64,000 nt of DNA from Platycnemis pennipes (GCA_933228895.1 OW121855.1:44716698-44780697), one strand, 5' to 3'. Shown: positions 41,501-55,200, counted from the first letter of the stretch. Notes: generated from the sequence alone by a model not told the origin. Made by a program: numbers and translations.

Positions 41501-44500
41501 AAAAATAGCAACAATTCTCTGCAGTAACTATTTCTTGGTATCTTGCCAGAGAGTTCAGCCATAAGCTCTATACAGCAATCAAACACCACTTTTGAGCATA
41601 CAATTTTTCACCAAATATCTTTCGCACCCTTATCAAGCCAAAACGCGTGCCTCCAAAGTAATTGAAACGATCCACATAATCAATTCTATCCCCCTTTCCG
41701 CGTTTCTTTTACCTTTATTATTACTTTCAAACTGAATTTCTTTCGCTGTCGTAAAATTTACCTATGGAATGCTCAACCTATCGCTCCCAATCTGCAGCAG
41801 TCGAACAATGCCAGTACTCTCTAAGCAGATTGGCTCAGTCACACAATTTCATTTGAAAATCTAATAGGGCGGCAATTCTCCTTCATCTGAGCTAGAATGA
41901 AGTTATTCTGAGTCTTCTTGAACAATTCCTCAATTTGAACAATTTTTTTCTCCTCGGGAGAAAATAAATAATTCAAGGGTAGTGTAAAATGGAAAATGTC
42001 GGCTACGACCTTTAAAGCATGCCTTCTTTAGAGCAATTCTCGAAATACGACATGTAAAATTTGGTATTAACAAATATTATATCTTGATGTTTGCTGTTTT
42101 AAAGGACAAAGCAGCTACCGCGCTATGCACAGAAATAATATTCGAAACATTCCATATTGCCAATTCTGCATATACATTTGGCGCAAGATTATTTTGCACA
42201 ACGCTAATTTTCATTTTTTCTCGCTCGTTTTTCAGTGAGGGCTGAGAAAGTATTTCGACTTGACAACACATTGCAATTTAACTTCTTCTAAATTAATTAC
42301 ACCATGTTCGTATCGTTATGAAAGGATCCTAATAAACTTTAAATAAGACCAAAGTGAGGTTATATCCAGACTTCATGGATGTATTGACTAAATCTCCTTT
42401 AGGACAATCCTCACAGGACTATAAAAAAATTGGATTTGCAGCATAAAATACAGGAACGCTAAAACATTGAATGTAACCCAATATTTTATTTCAAAAACTT
42501 CCAACATTCAGGATTACGCATGGTCAATTCAAAACTCAAATTGTAATTGTCACTAAATACCTTTACAGCATGAAATATCTCGGTTTTAAGATCAACGCAC
42601 TGAAATGTAATAATTTAAAAATCCGGCGCCTACTTGAAAATGACAAAAGCTTTCAGTCCACGTCATCTCAAGATCATAACTAAACTGCAGTTTGAATTTT
42701 GATTCATAAATCCATCTCTTAAGTTGAGGCTTGAGTTGGCAACTAGTTTCTATCCCTTTCAGCAATTCTGAGCAAGGCCGAATGAAGAAGAGATGTGCTT
42801 TTTTACGGAGTCAGAGCAAGCTTCATAGTCAAAATGCCAAGCTCGGGAGATCAATGGATAGAGGGAGTACATCATCATTGGTCACGTGTTAATTTACCAC
42901 TTGAATTGAAACAGGAAACTAATAAGAAACAGGCAACGATTCAACTTTCTCGAGGTCGCCCAGTAAATTACTCTAAAGTCGGTAAACCGGAACTCTCAAA
43001 GGATTTTCTGGGCGAAAAAAATGATATGGATATGAATATCTGTACTCGAGTACATGCGCGTTGAGATGCTAAAACATAAAATAATAATGTATAGAAAATA
43101 TTCCATCACGAATTAGAATAGGAAAGGAGTGATAACGCTAGCTTGACCTAATGACGTTTGGATTACATTGAATACACATTCATCCATTCCTTCCTGAGGA
43201 GGTATTTTTCACAGCATAAAAATTGTAAAATGCAGCGAAAACGAAATGACTTATAGGAAAAAATCCACCAACCCCGAGTAAACTTGTAGTATATACCTAC
43301 CGCAAATACAGAACACTTCTCAAATACAAATTTTATGGTGAAAATAAGGATAACTTTCCATTTAATTTTTTTGACTACTAAACTAAGAATTCAACCAAAA
43401 AAATGATTCACCAACGGAACTGCAAATATGTTTCGTGAGTCTGGATTCAATTCCTTGAAGGAAAAAAATTAGGTAATTACATAATTATTCACTTTAATTG
43501 CACACGGCAATCATTTGAAGACACAAGTCTTTAATGGTGGCATCATTATCAGTTGACACGACGAAAAAAGGTAATTGCCACCACATGCGTAAGGTGTTGG
43601 TGTTAAAAAAAATAGCAAAAGCAAGAGGAAGTATATTTTCCCGGCACCGCGACCGTTCCCACAAAAATTTATCATGGACTCAAAGAGCCCATTGAGAATC
43701 TCATCCAATTTGCACTCACCAACCCACCGCATTAAGCAACACTTTCGTTTCGACTTGTGCACGTCCTTGAAAGGGTAATTTCCGTTCACAAGCCCCTCAA
43801 ACAAGCCATAGGTTTTATTTTCATTTCAGCTTCTTTATCGAGAGTAAAACCGAGAAAAACGAGCAGTGGCGGATGCGCTGGTGATCTGCAAGACACCCTT
43901 CCCCCCTCTTTTACGTCCGGCGAGATGCACGATATCGATGAGACACGGGGATATACATTAAATAATGAGACTTTTTGACACAGACGCATGAGTGCATCAA
44001 GTGGTTTACGATGGGACGATAAAGGTGATTCCTTTCACATGCCGATAAGAAAATTAACCGTTAGAGGCGCCGCTTAGTTACATCAATTAAAAAAAAAGTT
44101 CATGTGATGTACCGTGCAATGAACGTCGATAATTAGAGCAAAATCACTCAGAAGCGGAGAGAGTTATTTACGCCCGGTGGAAAAACAAATCGTAAAAGTA
44201 ACCGATTGAGTTCCCAGATACAAGGAAGGCAATAAATCGGGATGCCACAGGTTCGCCTTCGAGAATTTAAAAAATTGAACGTAAATGATAAGTCTGGACT
44301 TGATGAAAACGACATTGCGTAAATTTTAGACCGCAAGGAAAGCTTTAATGAGAATTACTCCGACCTATCCTATGGTGGGATATTTATTTTTTTTTAAATA
44401 ATTTAACTTTGCCAATTTCCACAATAGACCGTGGTGTAAAATCCCAAGCACGTCAAGAATTGAGTGTTAGTGGCACAGCTCGAGAAATAGGCAGAATTAG

Positions 44501-45079
44501 TTCGAGAAAGCGGCACGGGAAGTATCTTATTACTGCTCTAGGGTAGTGCTGATGTAAGAAATAATCAAGGAGCTAATACATTAGAACTCAAGTAACTAGA
44601 AAGAAATATCCAGGGTCTACTATCTAGTGTACCGAGTGTCATTTAATGATAGATACTCCGACATTTTTTAAAAAGGTGAATCTATTATTAAATGAGTTCT
44701 ATTTCAAGGAGCAGAACATTGCACGGTGGGAAACTATTTCTTGAAATTTACTAAGTTTTTGCAGGAAAAGCTACTAATATATCTATAGCTACCATGAACA
44801 TAATGGCGTTTAGCATTATTACCTAGTTAACTGAATTTTTCAATCATTTGAGGCTTTAAAAGGTAATTTAGGCATAGATATGTTAAACACGCGGTTTTGA
44901 GACCCTTGCATATTTCTTTCAATATATTTCTCACAGATTTATTCACCTTTACAGCATAGGTTTTTGCAAGAACAGTCACTCAAAGATTATATACGTGTAG
45001 TAAACCAAGAGGGTCCAAATATTAGGTGCATATGTTCTTCCAAAACAAAAACAGACAAGAAGCACTTGAACAACTTTAA
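41501..45079. other. Unassigned DNA
   Basis: Mostly AT-rich. Short frames at 42795-43064, 43511-43989 and elsewhere show no domain. A GTGAGT donor-like site occurs in the minus frame near 43715, but that frame lacks an ATG. No repeats from this window are recognised. Confidence 0.45.
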
Positions 45080-47200
45080 CTGGCTCATCATCATGAGCCA
45101 ACAATCTTAAGATAGATTTGACGCAGCTCTCAACTCTATCCTCTGATCAGCTAACCTCTTCATATTTGTACAACTCTTCTCTTTCACATCCTTAATCCAA
45201 CCGGATTCTATATATCTCATTCAAGGCCTTCCTTTTTCATTCTTCCCATTTCCTTTGCCTCTGGAAGACTGTTATCATCCGTTCATCATGTCTCAAGCTA
45301 TCTTACCTTAGAAAACTTATTTAAGATAAGACATTTTCATCAGACTTTTCTTCCTCTCTCTTTTCTTCCACTTTTCTCACGAGTTCTTCGTGATCTTCAC
45401 TCGGTCTATCTCTTTGATCTTCATCATTCTTTTGCAGCACAACATTTTGAATGTTTTCCGCCTTGATGTCTCTGCTGCTATTATATTCCTAGCATCACTG
45501 CCATTAAGGAGCATGCTGCAGATGTATAATTCTAATGAAATATTTCCTTATTTTCACGCTTTTATTTTGAGCAGTAAGTGTATATTTTTTTTCTTTTTGG
45601 CAGAAAACCCTCTTTGCTTGAGCTATTCTACTGATTATTTCCTTGCTTCGTCCATAGTTGAATATTCGGCTTCCTATAGAGCAATGCTCTTTCACCTTTT
45701 TTAGCTTTTGCTTCCCAAGTTGAACAATTATCTTGGCCTCCTCTCTTATATTGCACCCTTTTATTTTTTATTTTTACTTATCTTCAGGTGATATTTGGCC
45801 AATGTCTTTTCCCTGATAACAAAAGCCTTATTTAAATCTCTTTCTGTCTCCACTATTACCCCCATGTAATCGACGAATCGAAGTATGCTAGTTTTTTCTC
45901 CCGTTGATATTCACTCCTGAAACCTTCTCTTTGACATCCTTAATGGCTATTAAAAGTTACTGGAGGCAGTGCACAGTCTTGTTTCACTCATTTTTCTACA
46001 CTTGCTACTTCACTGTTGGGTTCAGATGTAATCAAAGCCACCTAGTTTTCATACAAACCGGGAATGATTCTTTTGTCCTTACAAGACACTCCAATTCATT
46101 TCAGAATCCCAAGAGTTGAATTTCAAACCAGTTTGTTGATTGCCTTTCTTCAAATTCATGAAAATCAGTTTTTCTTCCCCATTATCTTTTTAATGAGTAG
46201 CTCTCTTTTTTTTGGTAGAGGAATTATACAGTTATTCTCGAATTCCATAGCTAGGTATCTATCCTGTTGAGTATATCTACTGTCGCAGATGGTTTTGTGC
46301 TGCTGGCTTAATGTCTTCTCTCCTGCGTTTGTGATTAGCTAGGCTCGAACATCGTCAATGCTAGACGCCTTATTTAGCCAAACGTAATTTACTTTTGCGT
46401 CGAATCCTAATCTCAATACCGAGTCTCCAATATCATCCCTCTCGGCCTTATTTCCCGCTTCAATTATCTTGGCACTGAGGTTGCTTCCGTTGCATAACTG
46501 TTCCAAATATTCCTTCCATCTCTTGAGGTTGATGGAAGCGGACGATACTTTGTGGAACTACATTGCTAGTATGTGAAAAAAGACTTTGCGATTGGAATCG
46601 GGATTGCAAAGTGTTTTTTCACCTAGGTCCATCTCTTCTGTTAATGTGCATGTTCAATAAAGTTCTAAATTTTTTGCCCACAGTGGTATTGCATCTCATT
46701 TCCTGAAGTTCCTTGAAGAGGTTCCTCAACATCCTGCAGTCAATTTCTATTTTTCCATGAGTGTTGCTGTTTTTTATATCTTCACATAGATCCATCATCC
46801 AAGTTTCTCTAGATTTTATCGCTTTGTAACGTAGGTATTTCATTCCTTATTCTGTTGTAGCCAAGTTGCCCTTCTTAATTTTTCATATTTTTGTGTTTTC
46901 TTCTCTATTCAATCAGTTCCAAAACTTCTTCAATGTTTCATGGCTTCTTCTTGATAAATTCCCTCCGCACAAGAACTTTTTGAATTGAATTTTTGGTAGT
47001 TTTTTTTAATGTTCTCCTTATGTCTTCCACTAATTTCGCAGTCACTACTTCTCCCTGTTATCCACTGCCTTCTGAAAAGTCATTCGATGTTGAGTCTCCT
47101 TCCATTTATCTACTTCTTATAGGCTCTCATTCTTATCTTTAGATTGTTCTATTTGAAGGGGTATTTAATTGCCTTGTGGCCAGGAATAACAGTAATATAT
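45080..47200 (-). pseudogene. Old long LINE-B copy, reverse transcriptase relic
   Basis: On the minus strand, homology to LINE-B runs from the 3' tail (plus: CATCATCATGAGCCAACAAT at about 45085) through the C-terminal region (45120-45500) and upstream into a broken RT. The catalytic YADD/FADD box survives as FVDY in RFVDYMGVIVETERD (about 45840-45890), and an IIPLPKK-type motif lies at about 46200-46240. Stops and frameshifts occur throughout. The upstream limit near 47200 is a guess from where the pyrimidine-rich plus-strand character fades. It is long dead. Confidence 0.65.
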
Positions 47201-48330
47201 GTTTGAATAGTATTATCATCAATACTCTACCGATTGAGAAAGGCTTCTTAAATGGGCATACAAGGCTTCCAACATTTTTCCCACCATAATTGATTGTTAT
47301 ATGTTAAAAACTCTTATGATATTTGCTGTATCTTTACCACCGAAAACCAATTTTTGGATTGGTTAAATTTCAAGATTTAATTTGTACTTTAACTTACATC
47401 CTTAATGAGACAAGTTAGTCACGGGCACCGTTTTCAATTAAGAAGATTGTTACCGATTCTGCTATTAATGTCTGACCTTCAAACATGATACGAACCTCAA
47501 GATTATAACCTCTGGAACAGAAGACCTGGAAGGAATAGGGGGAGAGAAGTTACCGCCAATAAAAAACTAATACCACAGCTTAGAAAAGACTTCTAGAAGA
47601 AAAAGCGTCTTACCAAGGCAAGCTGAATTGAACAAAGGAGTCTCATACGGAGGAAATTGTTTCCAAGGTAGGGATAGCTCCTCATTATTGAAGTAAGAGT
47701 CGATGTCAAGTCAATGAGCGATGGAAAATATGATAAACGAACATATGATAGAACTGGTTCACTAATTAGAAGGGAGCACAAGATTAAAGAAATTGAAGGA
47801 ATATAGAACACGTTTAGATATAATAATAATAATTTAATAGCAATTCTGATAATTCTTTGGTCCCAAAATTGGTGCGCTTTTAAAACAATAGTTTATATCG
47901 AGACAGGAATTTTATAATTTTACAATTTTTCATAAGTAAGGAACGGTCAGACTTTCAAGGGGCAGGGAAATGAACCACCCCTTTCAAGTTTGAAAGCAAT
48001 AGCATTGTGAATTCGTAGAGTGGGTACAACGCAAACTGAATACATGTATTAACTAGTTGGATTTGACATAATTTCTTGCGCGCGCCCAAAATGCAATTCG
48101 GAGACTTTGATGACTAACTGTTGCATCGGGTTTTCCTCCTCCGCATCCCATTCTTCGGGGTTGAACACACGACATTAGCGCCAACAATCCGCCATCGCCA
48201 CCTTTCGCACTCCTCCATTGCAAGAGTTCGTCCGTTCTTCGAGAAGAAACGCACCGTGGAACACGTTTTGAGGAGAAGGAAACAATTGAGTGCTTAGCAT
48301 CGCAGTTACAGTCTCCGACGTCGCCGAAGC
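47201..48330. other. Unassigned DNA, CG-rich toward its end
   Basis: The first part is AT-rich. From about 48060 CG dinucleotides are frequent. A 96-codon minus frame (48053-48343) has no recognised domain. Confidence 0.4.
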
Positions 48331-48408
48331 CGACATAATTCACTCGCGCATATCGCGCCGATGTAAATTTTTCCGCATCTGCGCTCCGGCGCGTTAATTT
48401 TTACTTGC

Positions 48409-48418
48409 TCTCGCGAGA
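48409..48418. promoter_or_regulatory. TCTCGCGAGA palindrome in a CG-rich patch
   Basis: A perfect TCTCGCGAGA sits in a CG-rich stretch (48330-48430, with CATATCGCGCCGATG and CTCCGGCGCG). In vertebrates this decamer is a known core-promoter element bound by BANP. Whether it acts the same way here is inference. Confidence 0.3.
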
Positions 48419-49230
48419 CGCCATCCATCCTCGAAGTCCTCCACCACTCCTTGCAGGATCAGAATAAGGGCTCACGACTCCCTTTCAGACCAGCCCCGTA
48501 ATGGGAAACGAAGGGTTTGCTCGACAAAGGCTCGGGCGGAGTTTGCGAACTAGCCGGAGACGTGAGGGAAGATGAATGTTCACCAGCCACGGGAGTGGCG
48601 ACACCTCAAGAGCGCTAAAAGCTAATTTCTCGAGTCCTCTTTATGGGTCGGAGAATTTACGACACACTTCGTTCGAGCCCGTTTTATATTTTTCTGTCGT
48701 AAACGTTTTTCAACGCGGCCATTCGCTGGAGGAAATGACGGTAGCGGAAATTAATACATTGGCCGGATATTAGAGACGATGTATTGGACTTGGGGGCGTC
48801 AGCAGATACCGTTGATGTACTGCAGGAGATGGCTGGTGCCTTCACCGCGAGAGACTCGAAAAGGGGATGAGCGTAAGGTCGCAAATAACTATGGGACAGT
48901 GTTTTTTTATCCCCAAAGATTCCAGTATCCTAGTGACTATCCTTAGAAGACATCATATGAAATTGGTACGATTTGACGGATTTGGCTCCTTCTTCCTAGG
49001 CATTGGTTTCTTAGATCTACAGGTGTTTTTCATGATCTAACTGCCATAAATATACCAATAATATTCAACAACATTGTTGCTTAGGGGAGAGCTGAGGGGA
49101 AAGGAAGCTGTCTGTCAATTAAATTTCACTTGCCATCACCTGCGGTGCAAATATATGGATTCAATATTAGCGAAAACTTTAGGAATTTCATTATGAATTA
49201 TTCCTCTCTACTAGTATCTCTATCTATTAG

Positions 49231-49264
49231 CTAATAGATTAAAATTAACTAATAGATTAAAATT
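49231..49264 (+). repeat. 18-bp tandem duplication
   Basis: Two adjacent units of CTAATAGATTAAAATT plus two bases. Confidence 0.8.
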
Positions 49265-49814
49265 GCAATCTCCAACCTCAAAGTACCCGCAGAGGATACT
49301 ATTACAGTTGGCAAGCATCCAAAGTAGGCGAAGAAACCGCATAGAAGCTCTAAGTTTTACCATGGAATGCACAAACGTATTATTAAATCCCAAAACATAC
49401 CCAACATACACAACCAGTGCAGATACACAAAGGATATGAAGTTTTCGCAGCGAGTACTGCGCCAATTATGGTTTCATAGAGCGGCACACCCGAAAACCAT
49501 CATTGACGAGAAACTCAAAGAGTATTACGGATGTCAGCCATATCTCTTTCTACTATAGTGGTGACTTTGAGTAATATGGCAAGAGAAAGCAAACACTCCT
49601 TTATGCACTGAATACAAATTAAGTTCAGATGAGGAATTGCTGCAAAGACCACTTAATACGATTATCTCATTTGGTCCCGATGGCACAAAACGTTTTTATT
49701 CTACTAACTCCTCGGGGCACAAAAACAATTCGCTAAATTACATAATCATGGAAAACTATCCCATCTTAGCCCTCATCACTGAGATGTATACGAATGAGCT
49801 GCTGAAATCGTGCT

Positions 49815-49869
49815 TTTTATGATATAGTGATTGTTGAATAGAGGTGGACTTTTATGATATAGTGATTGT
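49815..49869 (+). repeat. 35-bp-period tandem duplication
   Basis: TTTTATGATATAGTGATTGT occurs at 49815-49834 and 49850-49869. Confidence 0.8.
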
Positions 49870-50110
49870 GGCTTGAGGTACTGGTGTCCTGCTGAGCAGG
49901 TATGAAAGTACATGTGCCGAGAACGCTCTGGGAACATACTACAAGCACATCCTGCTCCGCAAAAAAACGCATGATACGCTGCGGGGTCTAAATATTTCAT
50001 TCGCTGGACCACGTTCACCACCGTTCTTGATCACTTGGGAACGGAAATCAGCCATGCATTAAATTACCTCCGACTCAAGTGCTCCGAAGGGAAGGGGATA
50101 TTCATGTCGG

Positions 50111-50470
50111 AGCGGATTGATTGAACTCGGTAGTGCGGTCCGCCACGCACGATGGAGTCCGCCGGCAGATTCACTCTGCCCCGCTCCCCGGCGTGCACCA
50201 TCAGTGCCCGGGGGCGATACCGCACCTGACGTCACCACGAAAAGCACCTCGGGATACGTTTTGTCGGAGCCTCTTCCCTCCATGGCCGAGTATATCACGA
50301 CCCCGGGTGATAGCTCGCCACCGGGACGGGAGGCTTGCGGATGATCTTAGGAGGCCTGCTCCCCCTCCCACGAACACACGACCTCCTCCGTCCGCCCCAA
50401 GGACCTTCTCATACCGGAGACTCATCTAAGCCGACTGTTTTTACAAGAGGGGACGTTTGAGATCCCGACG
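50111..50470. other. CG-rich island with a CRE motif
   Basis: Dense CG dinucleotides, overlapping open frames on both strands (50117-50344, 50121-50429 plus; 50059-50298, 50201-50425 minus) and a perfect TGACGTCA at 50227-50234. Frames open on both strands are expected of GC-rich DNA. No protein family is recognised. A promoter or first-exon region is possible. Confidence 0.35.
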
Positions 50471-51020
50471 CCGGCGGAGAGTGGAGGAGGAGCGTAAAAT
50501 TCTTGAACGGAATCGTTGGGCTCCCTTATACGATGGCTCACGCAGAATTTAGGGGAGATATTCGCATTTACACATTATTTTTTTATTTTATAAGCGATTT
50601 TATCCCCATCCTTTGCTGTCTGGTGGTTTGACGACGGATACTCAACACAGAGGCCAATAGCACCTCGACAATAACGCCATCCCTCTCCTTAAAGGTATTT
50701 TAAATACTATTAAGTGGTCTTGGCGGTATACTATATTTAGTAGATATTTACTGCTCCTCTCCGTATGTGCTAGTACGGACACTCATTGCATAGTGGTCTG
50801 TCCCCAGTAAGAAGTCTTCTACATCGCCCATTGAATGTCACATATTGTTTTCTGCAATAAAACTTACGACTTCTGAAAGACCCTCATTAGTATGGACAAC
50901 AAAATGCTCTATACAATATAAAATTGACAAGTCTAAATAATTATATCTGCTTCCTGAGTTTCAACTCATCAGCATCATCATCGGTCAACAATCGTAAGTG
51001 ACACAGCCCTCCACTCGATT

Positions 51021-51620
51021 GGTTGGTTGGTAATTCAGGGGAGGCGACCGACAGCTGAGGTCATTTGCGCCATTTAGTATAGGTGGGGGGTCGTGGTGGC
51101 CTAGTGGGTAGAGCACTGAGCTACTGGGGGGTCCCGAGTGCAAATCCCGGGTAAGAGCCTTTCTGGACACCCCCATCGCGATTCGATTTTCTGAGTGCCA
51201 AAACTTCGTAGGAAATCGTAGGTGGCCCACGGTAAGGAATTGGCCCCCCTACCCTGAATGTGTGAATTTCACACGCCATTGGCTTAGTACGGGGTGAGCT
51301 CTACTCTCACCTATCAAAACCAACCTTCGGGTTGAAGCACTGAGTGAGTGAGTATAGGTGGATAATTGGGTAATGGTAGGAGTTTGCAGGGAACAGAGGA
51401 AAGGTGGAGAGAAAACCGGCGTCGGAATTAGCCTACTCTTTACGAAAGGCGCCTAGGGGACCGTCCCATCCGACGGACGAAGTACAGAACTTGAAATGTC
51501 CTCCACTAGGCACTCAAGTGGGGACCGGTTTTCCACTGAAAACTCCGCCACTGTCGGGAATGGAACCCGGGCCCTCGGGATGGGAGGCCAGTTCTCTAGC
51601 CACCACACCAACCCGATTCC
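51021..51620 (-). mobile_element. SINE-1 copy inserted in LINE-B and carrying SINE-2
   Basis: On the minus strand it starts near 51620 with GGGTTGGTGTGGTGGCTAGA (box A region) and GGGCCCGGGTTCCATTCCCG (box B), followed by the SINE-1 body and the GGTCGCCTCCCCTGAATTAC 3' end at 51021. It is the most complete SINE-1 in the window once the nested SINE-2 (51087-51350) is set aside: about 325 bp. Confidence 0.92.
51087..51350 (+). mobile_element. SINE-2 copy inserted in SINE-1
   Basis: tRNA-derived: box A GTGGCCTAGTGGGTAGAGCA and box B GAGTGCAAATCCCGGGT, then a 190-base body and a GAGT-repeat 3' end (CTGAGTGAGTGAGT). The perfect 11-bp TSD AGTATAGGTGG is at 51076-51086 and 51351-51361. It matches the copy at 29964-30200. 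Confidence 0.93.
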
Positions 51621-52240
51621 CCCTCCACTCGATTCTCCTTTCAGCCAACCTATTCATTTTGACGTAATTCTTCTCTTTTACATCCTTCAAAACTTGTTCC
51701 ATGCGTCTGATACGAGGCTTGCCTTTCCCATTATTCCCGCTTACTTTTCCCTCGATGTTTGCCTTCATCAGGACACCGTGTCTTAAGATATGGCGGATTA
51801 TGTTGTCCCGTCTTCTTTTTAGAGTTTTCAGCAGACTTCTCTCTTCTCCCACTTTTCATACAACATCTTCGTTTGTCACTCGGCCGATCCATTTTACCTT
51901 CAACGTTCTTCGGTAGCAGCACATATCAGATGATTCCTGCCTTGACTTCTCTGCTGCTGTTATCGTCCATGCTTCGCTTATGGTGACATGCTCCAGATGT
52001 ATGTTTAACTGTATTGTTTCCTCACTAATTTAATTTAATTTGTGGCTAATTTGTGGCTGTAAACAGAATCTTCCTTGGCAAAACACCCTCTTCACCTGGG
52101 CTATTCTACTGACAATTTCTCTTTTGCTTCGTCCATCGCTGGTTACTTGGGTTTCCAGGTAACAGTGCTCTTTAATCTCCCCATGTTTTTATTTTCCTAC
52201 TTTAACATTAGTTCTGGCTTCTTTTCTACTGCTGTGTATC

Positions 52241-55200
52241 AACTCCTTTAATAACTTGAAATGCCATAGTTTCAAAGCATTAATTTGAAATGCAATCGAT
52301 ATTTTCTGAAGTTAAAGAGAATGAATCTGAGTCATGTTCGATTCTTACTGAAATACAATTGGAAAGTGTTTAGTTTTGACGCCTGGAGCTGAATGAAAAG
52401 TGACGTAGGTCTGGAGAGGAATCAATAACTGCCATATATCCGTAGAGGCTGGAAGGGCTCCGAGTATATGTAGATGTAAGCTGTCGAAACACATTAAAGC
52501 ACGAGGGCTTTATCCCTTTCCTGTACCTCGCCCAGAGGGAGGGAGCCCGCAAGGATGTCATTATTTCTCCCCAAGCGTGCTCATTGTGTAAACATCTCCT
52601 TGCCTTCTTTTTAGGATTCAGCGATAATTCGGTGCTGTTCGAGAGCCAAGGTTTCTCCCTCTATCATTGTTATTCAGAGACGATTGATCGGAATTAGGGT
52701 CTGCACCGCCTCTGCAATCGAGAAAGTTCAAGGTGTGTCTGTTACTGCGAGTGTGTCATCGCTGCAGGATATTCGTGCCTTACCACCGCGATCGATTGAT
52801 TTTTTTGTTCCACGACAATCATCGACGATCACAGCATTTTCCTTCAGAGGAGAATTCTCGAGGTATTAGCGTAATTTTCTCGTGGGATGTTGGATTTTCA
52901 CGTCGGAGAGTTTTCCATCCGATTTAAGGAGGCTTGACCGCAAAATGTGAAGCAAGAGTAGCTCTATCTCTCTGATCTAAATGTGACAAAACTGAATTCA
53001 AATTTCAAATGACTCACATTATATTAAGCGTTTGTTTAAATTAAGAAACTGGAACTCTTAGACCCCCCTAGAAACAGCTTCGATCGTTATTTCCATTTTA
53101 AACATAGGAGACGGTGGATTTCCACAACAAAACAGAGATACACTCTTCTTCGAGTACAATAACACAAGGGATAAGATCAGCAAAAACAATTTTCATAAGA
53201 TAACTGGACATTAATAATATTTTTAAACATTTCCGCGAATTAAATACAATTGATAATAGATGGGATGTAGCACAGTCCGAGTCTAGGGGCGTAAAACAAT
53301 GGGATATAACCCTTTTAAAATTACGTAAAGGATACCTTTATTAACAAGAATGGGATACAAAGACCCGCAAGGCAATCAGAGGCCTTTTGAGAAGAGTAAC
53401 CTTACTAGAAGAGTGGAAAAATATGAAAAACAAGGATATTTCAGTACATGGAATAATTCTAACTTTGCATATATAAATGCCGAGACTGAAGATCTCAGGC
53501 ACTGATCTTGGGGATTCAGTTGCTGAGCACTCTTTATTTCCATTATCATTGCGAGGATACCATAATGGTACTCCACTTAACCAGAACAAATTCAACTTGA
53601 CTTATATGTCATGGCTGTATACCTCCATGCATAATAAGCTACATACGAAGACAAAAAATGCGTAAGAAATCATCTTGAAGGCTACCAGCCAATAATGAGG
53701 AGTTCAAATACAGAACTTTTCAACAAAATACTTTTTGTGGAAAACTCTCATGCCATATAAATCATGAATCCTTCAATATGGATTTCTTATAGCACATCAA
53801 GCTTGACACGGCAAACTTTTTACTGGCTGGGATGCATTTGAACTCAAGAGTACTCTACGAACTTCTTACGAGTAGGAGCAGAAATCCCTACCCTATAATG
53901 ACCCCTTACCTTCACAAACCTCCACTTGAACAATGCTTTTGCGTACACTCTGGTGATACGATCGAATTAAACATTTAATTGCGAAGAGCGGCATGAGAAG
54001 ACGATCGATCAGAGGCTCAGAAGAGAGGAGTCACCGTGAGGGACCATTTATTTGACTAATTGCAGGAGTTATCCTTCGCGGTATACGGCTATTTGTCAGG
54101 AGGAAAAGTCACGCTCACGCTCATCTTTCATGCTGAAGGATTATTAATCCCATAGATTGTATCTGATACCATTCGCGGGAGAGTGCTAAAAACCCGACTT
54201 TGGGGACTCCCTAGCCTACGGCCTTCGGACGGACCGCAATTCTCTCGGGGGGTCAACCGAGGAGGAGCAAGGCTGAGCAGTAAAAAAGATAAACAACAAT
54301 ACGGTGTGAATGAGACCGAATGACATCTCCAGCGGATGAGGGAGTCAAAAATGTCCATGGTATCCCGCGAACTCAACTCATTGTCTTTGTTATGCTGTTA
54401 TTTTGAACCATACGCCAGAAACGTGAAAATGCCAACTAAGGATTTTATTGGTGGCTAGATCGCAAATTATAAGCCTATGAGTATCATTAAATTTGTTTTT
54501 ATTTCATCCCAGCCTACATTATGTGTTATCACAACTGAAAATACCAAAATAATATAAAATATTGACATTTGAACGTAGAAAATTATATTTTATCTTATCC
54601 GTACAAACAGATCTAGATTGATAAAAACTGGGAAAGTAGTAACATGAGAACTCTTCTAAAATCAGTTATGACGAAAATTGTGGCTAGGAACGACAAATAC
54701 TTTAAATAGCTTGGTAAGTACACGAAAAAGGCAAATCGTGAGAGATAAGCTATTAAGCGCTGTTGTATTGATGCCTATCATTGATCTTGACAAGAGTAGA
54801 AAAGAGAAGACCAACGGCGAGTATGGTGTGGATCAGGAGAGGACAGAAAAAAAGTACGATGGATAAAAAGCAACTCAAATGAATAAGTAATACGCATGCT
54901 TGGGGATGATTGAAAAATCGAGGGAGAAATTGGCAGGGGTTGGCCGCATTGGTATGAGATCAAATAATTAAGAGGCGACAGTATGCTGAAGGCTGCAGTA
55001 GAAGATAGGGCTGTCTGAGAATTTTTGCCATGCCATAATAGGCATTTTGAATAGAAATACGGAAGACGGTAGCTAAGAGAGAAATAGCAAAAAGGAAAGA
55101 TAAAATGGGTTTGACCTTACAGTTCAAAGAGGTCCATAAAAATGTACTCAAATTAATATAATATTACTAATCTTACCAAGTGGCTAGAATTTCCCAAACC

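Larger units (their letters stand above)
48431..50110. other. Unassigned DNA with two small tandem duplications
   Basis: No gene is recognised. CTAATAGATTAAAATT is tandemly repeated at 49231-49246 and 49249-49264. TTTTATGATATAGTGATTGT recurs at 49815-49834 and 49850-49869 (35-base period). Confidence 0.5.
50967..52240 (-). pseudogene. LINE-B copy, C-terminal RT relic split by SINE-1
   Basis: The minus-strand LINE-B 3' end lies at about 50967-51020 (plus: CATCAGCATCATCATCGGTC) and resumes at 51621 to about 52240. The interrupted frame shows GEERSLLKTLKRRRDN, RHILRHGVLMKANIEGKV and GKGKPRIRRMEQVLKDVKE, plus an RLAERRIEW end. The interruption is SINE-1 (51021-51620), bounded by the perfect 14-bp TSD CCCTCCACTCGATT at 51007-51020 and 51621-51634. 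The RT core is missing and stops are present. Confidence 0.85.

Noticed and set aside
43511..43804. Candidate exon with a GTGAGT donor near 43715 on the minus strand
   Set aside because: The frame has no ATG at its start and no recognisable domain; donor-like hexamers are common by chance.
51092..51160. Functional tRNA genes (also at 31668, 38748, 4868)
   Set aside because: Box A and box B motifs are present, but the pairing is poor and each is followed by a shared SINE body; two are flanked by TSDs or belong to repeated families.
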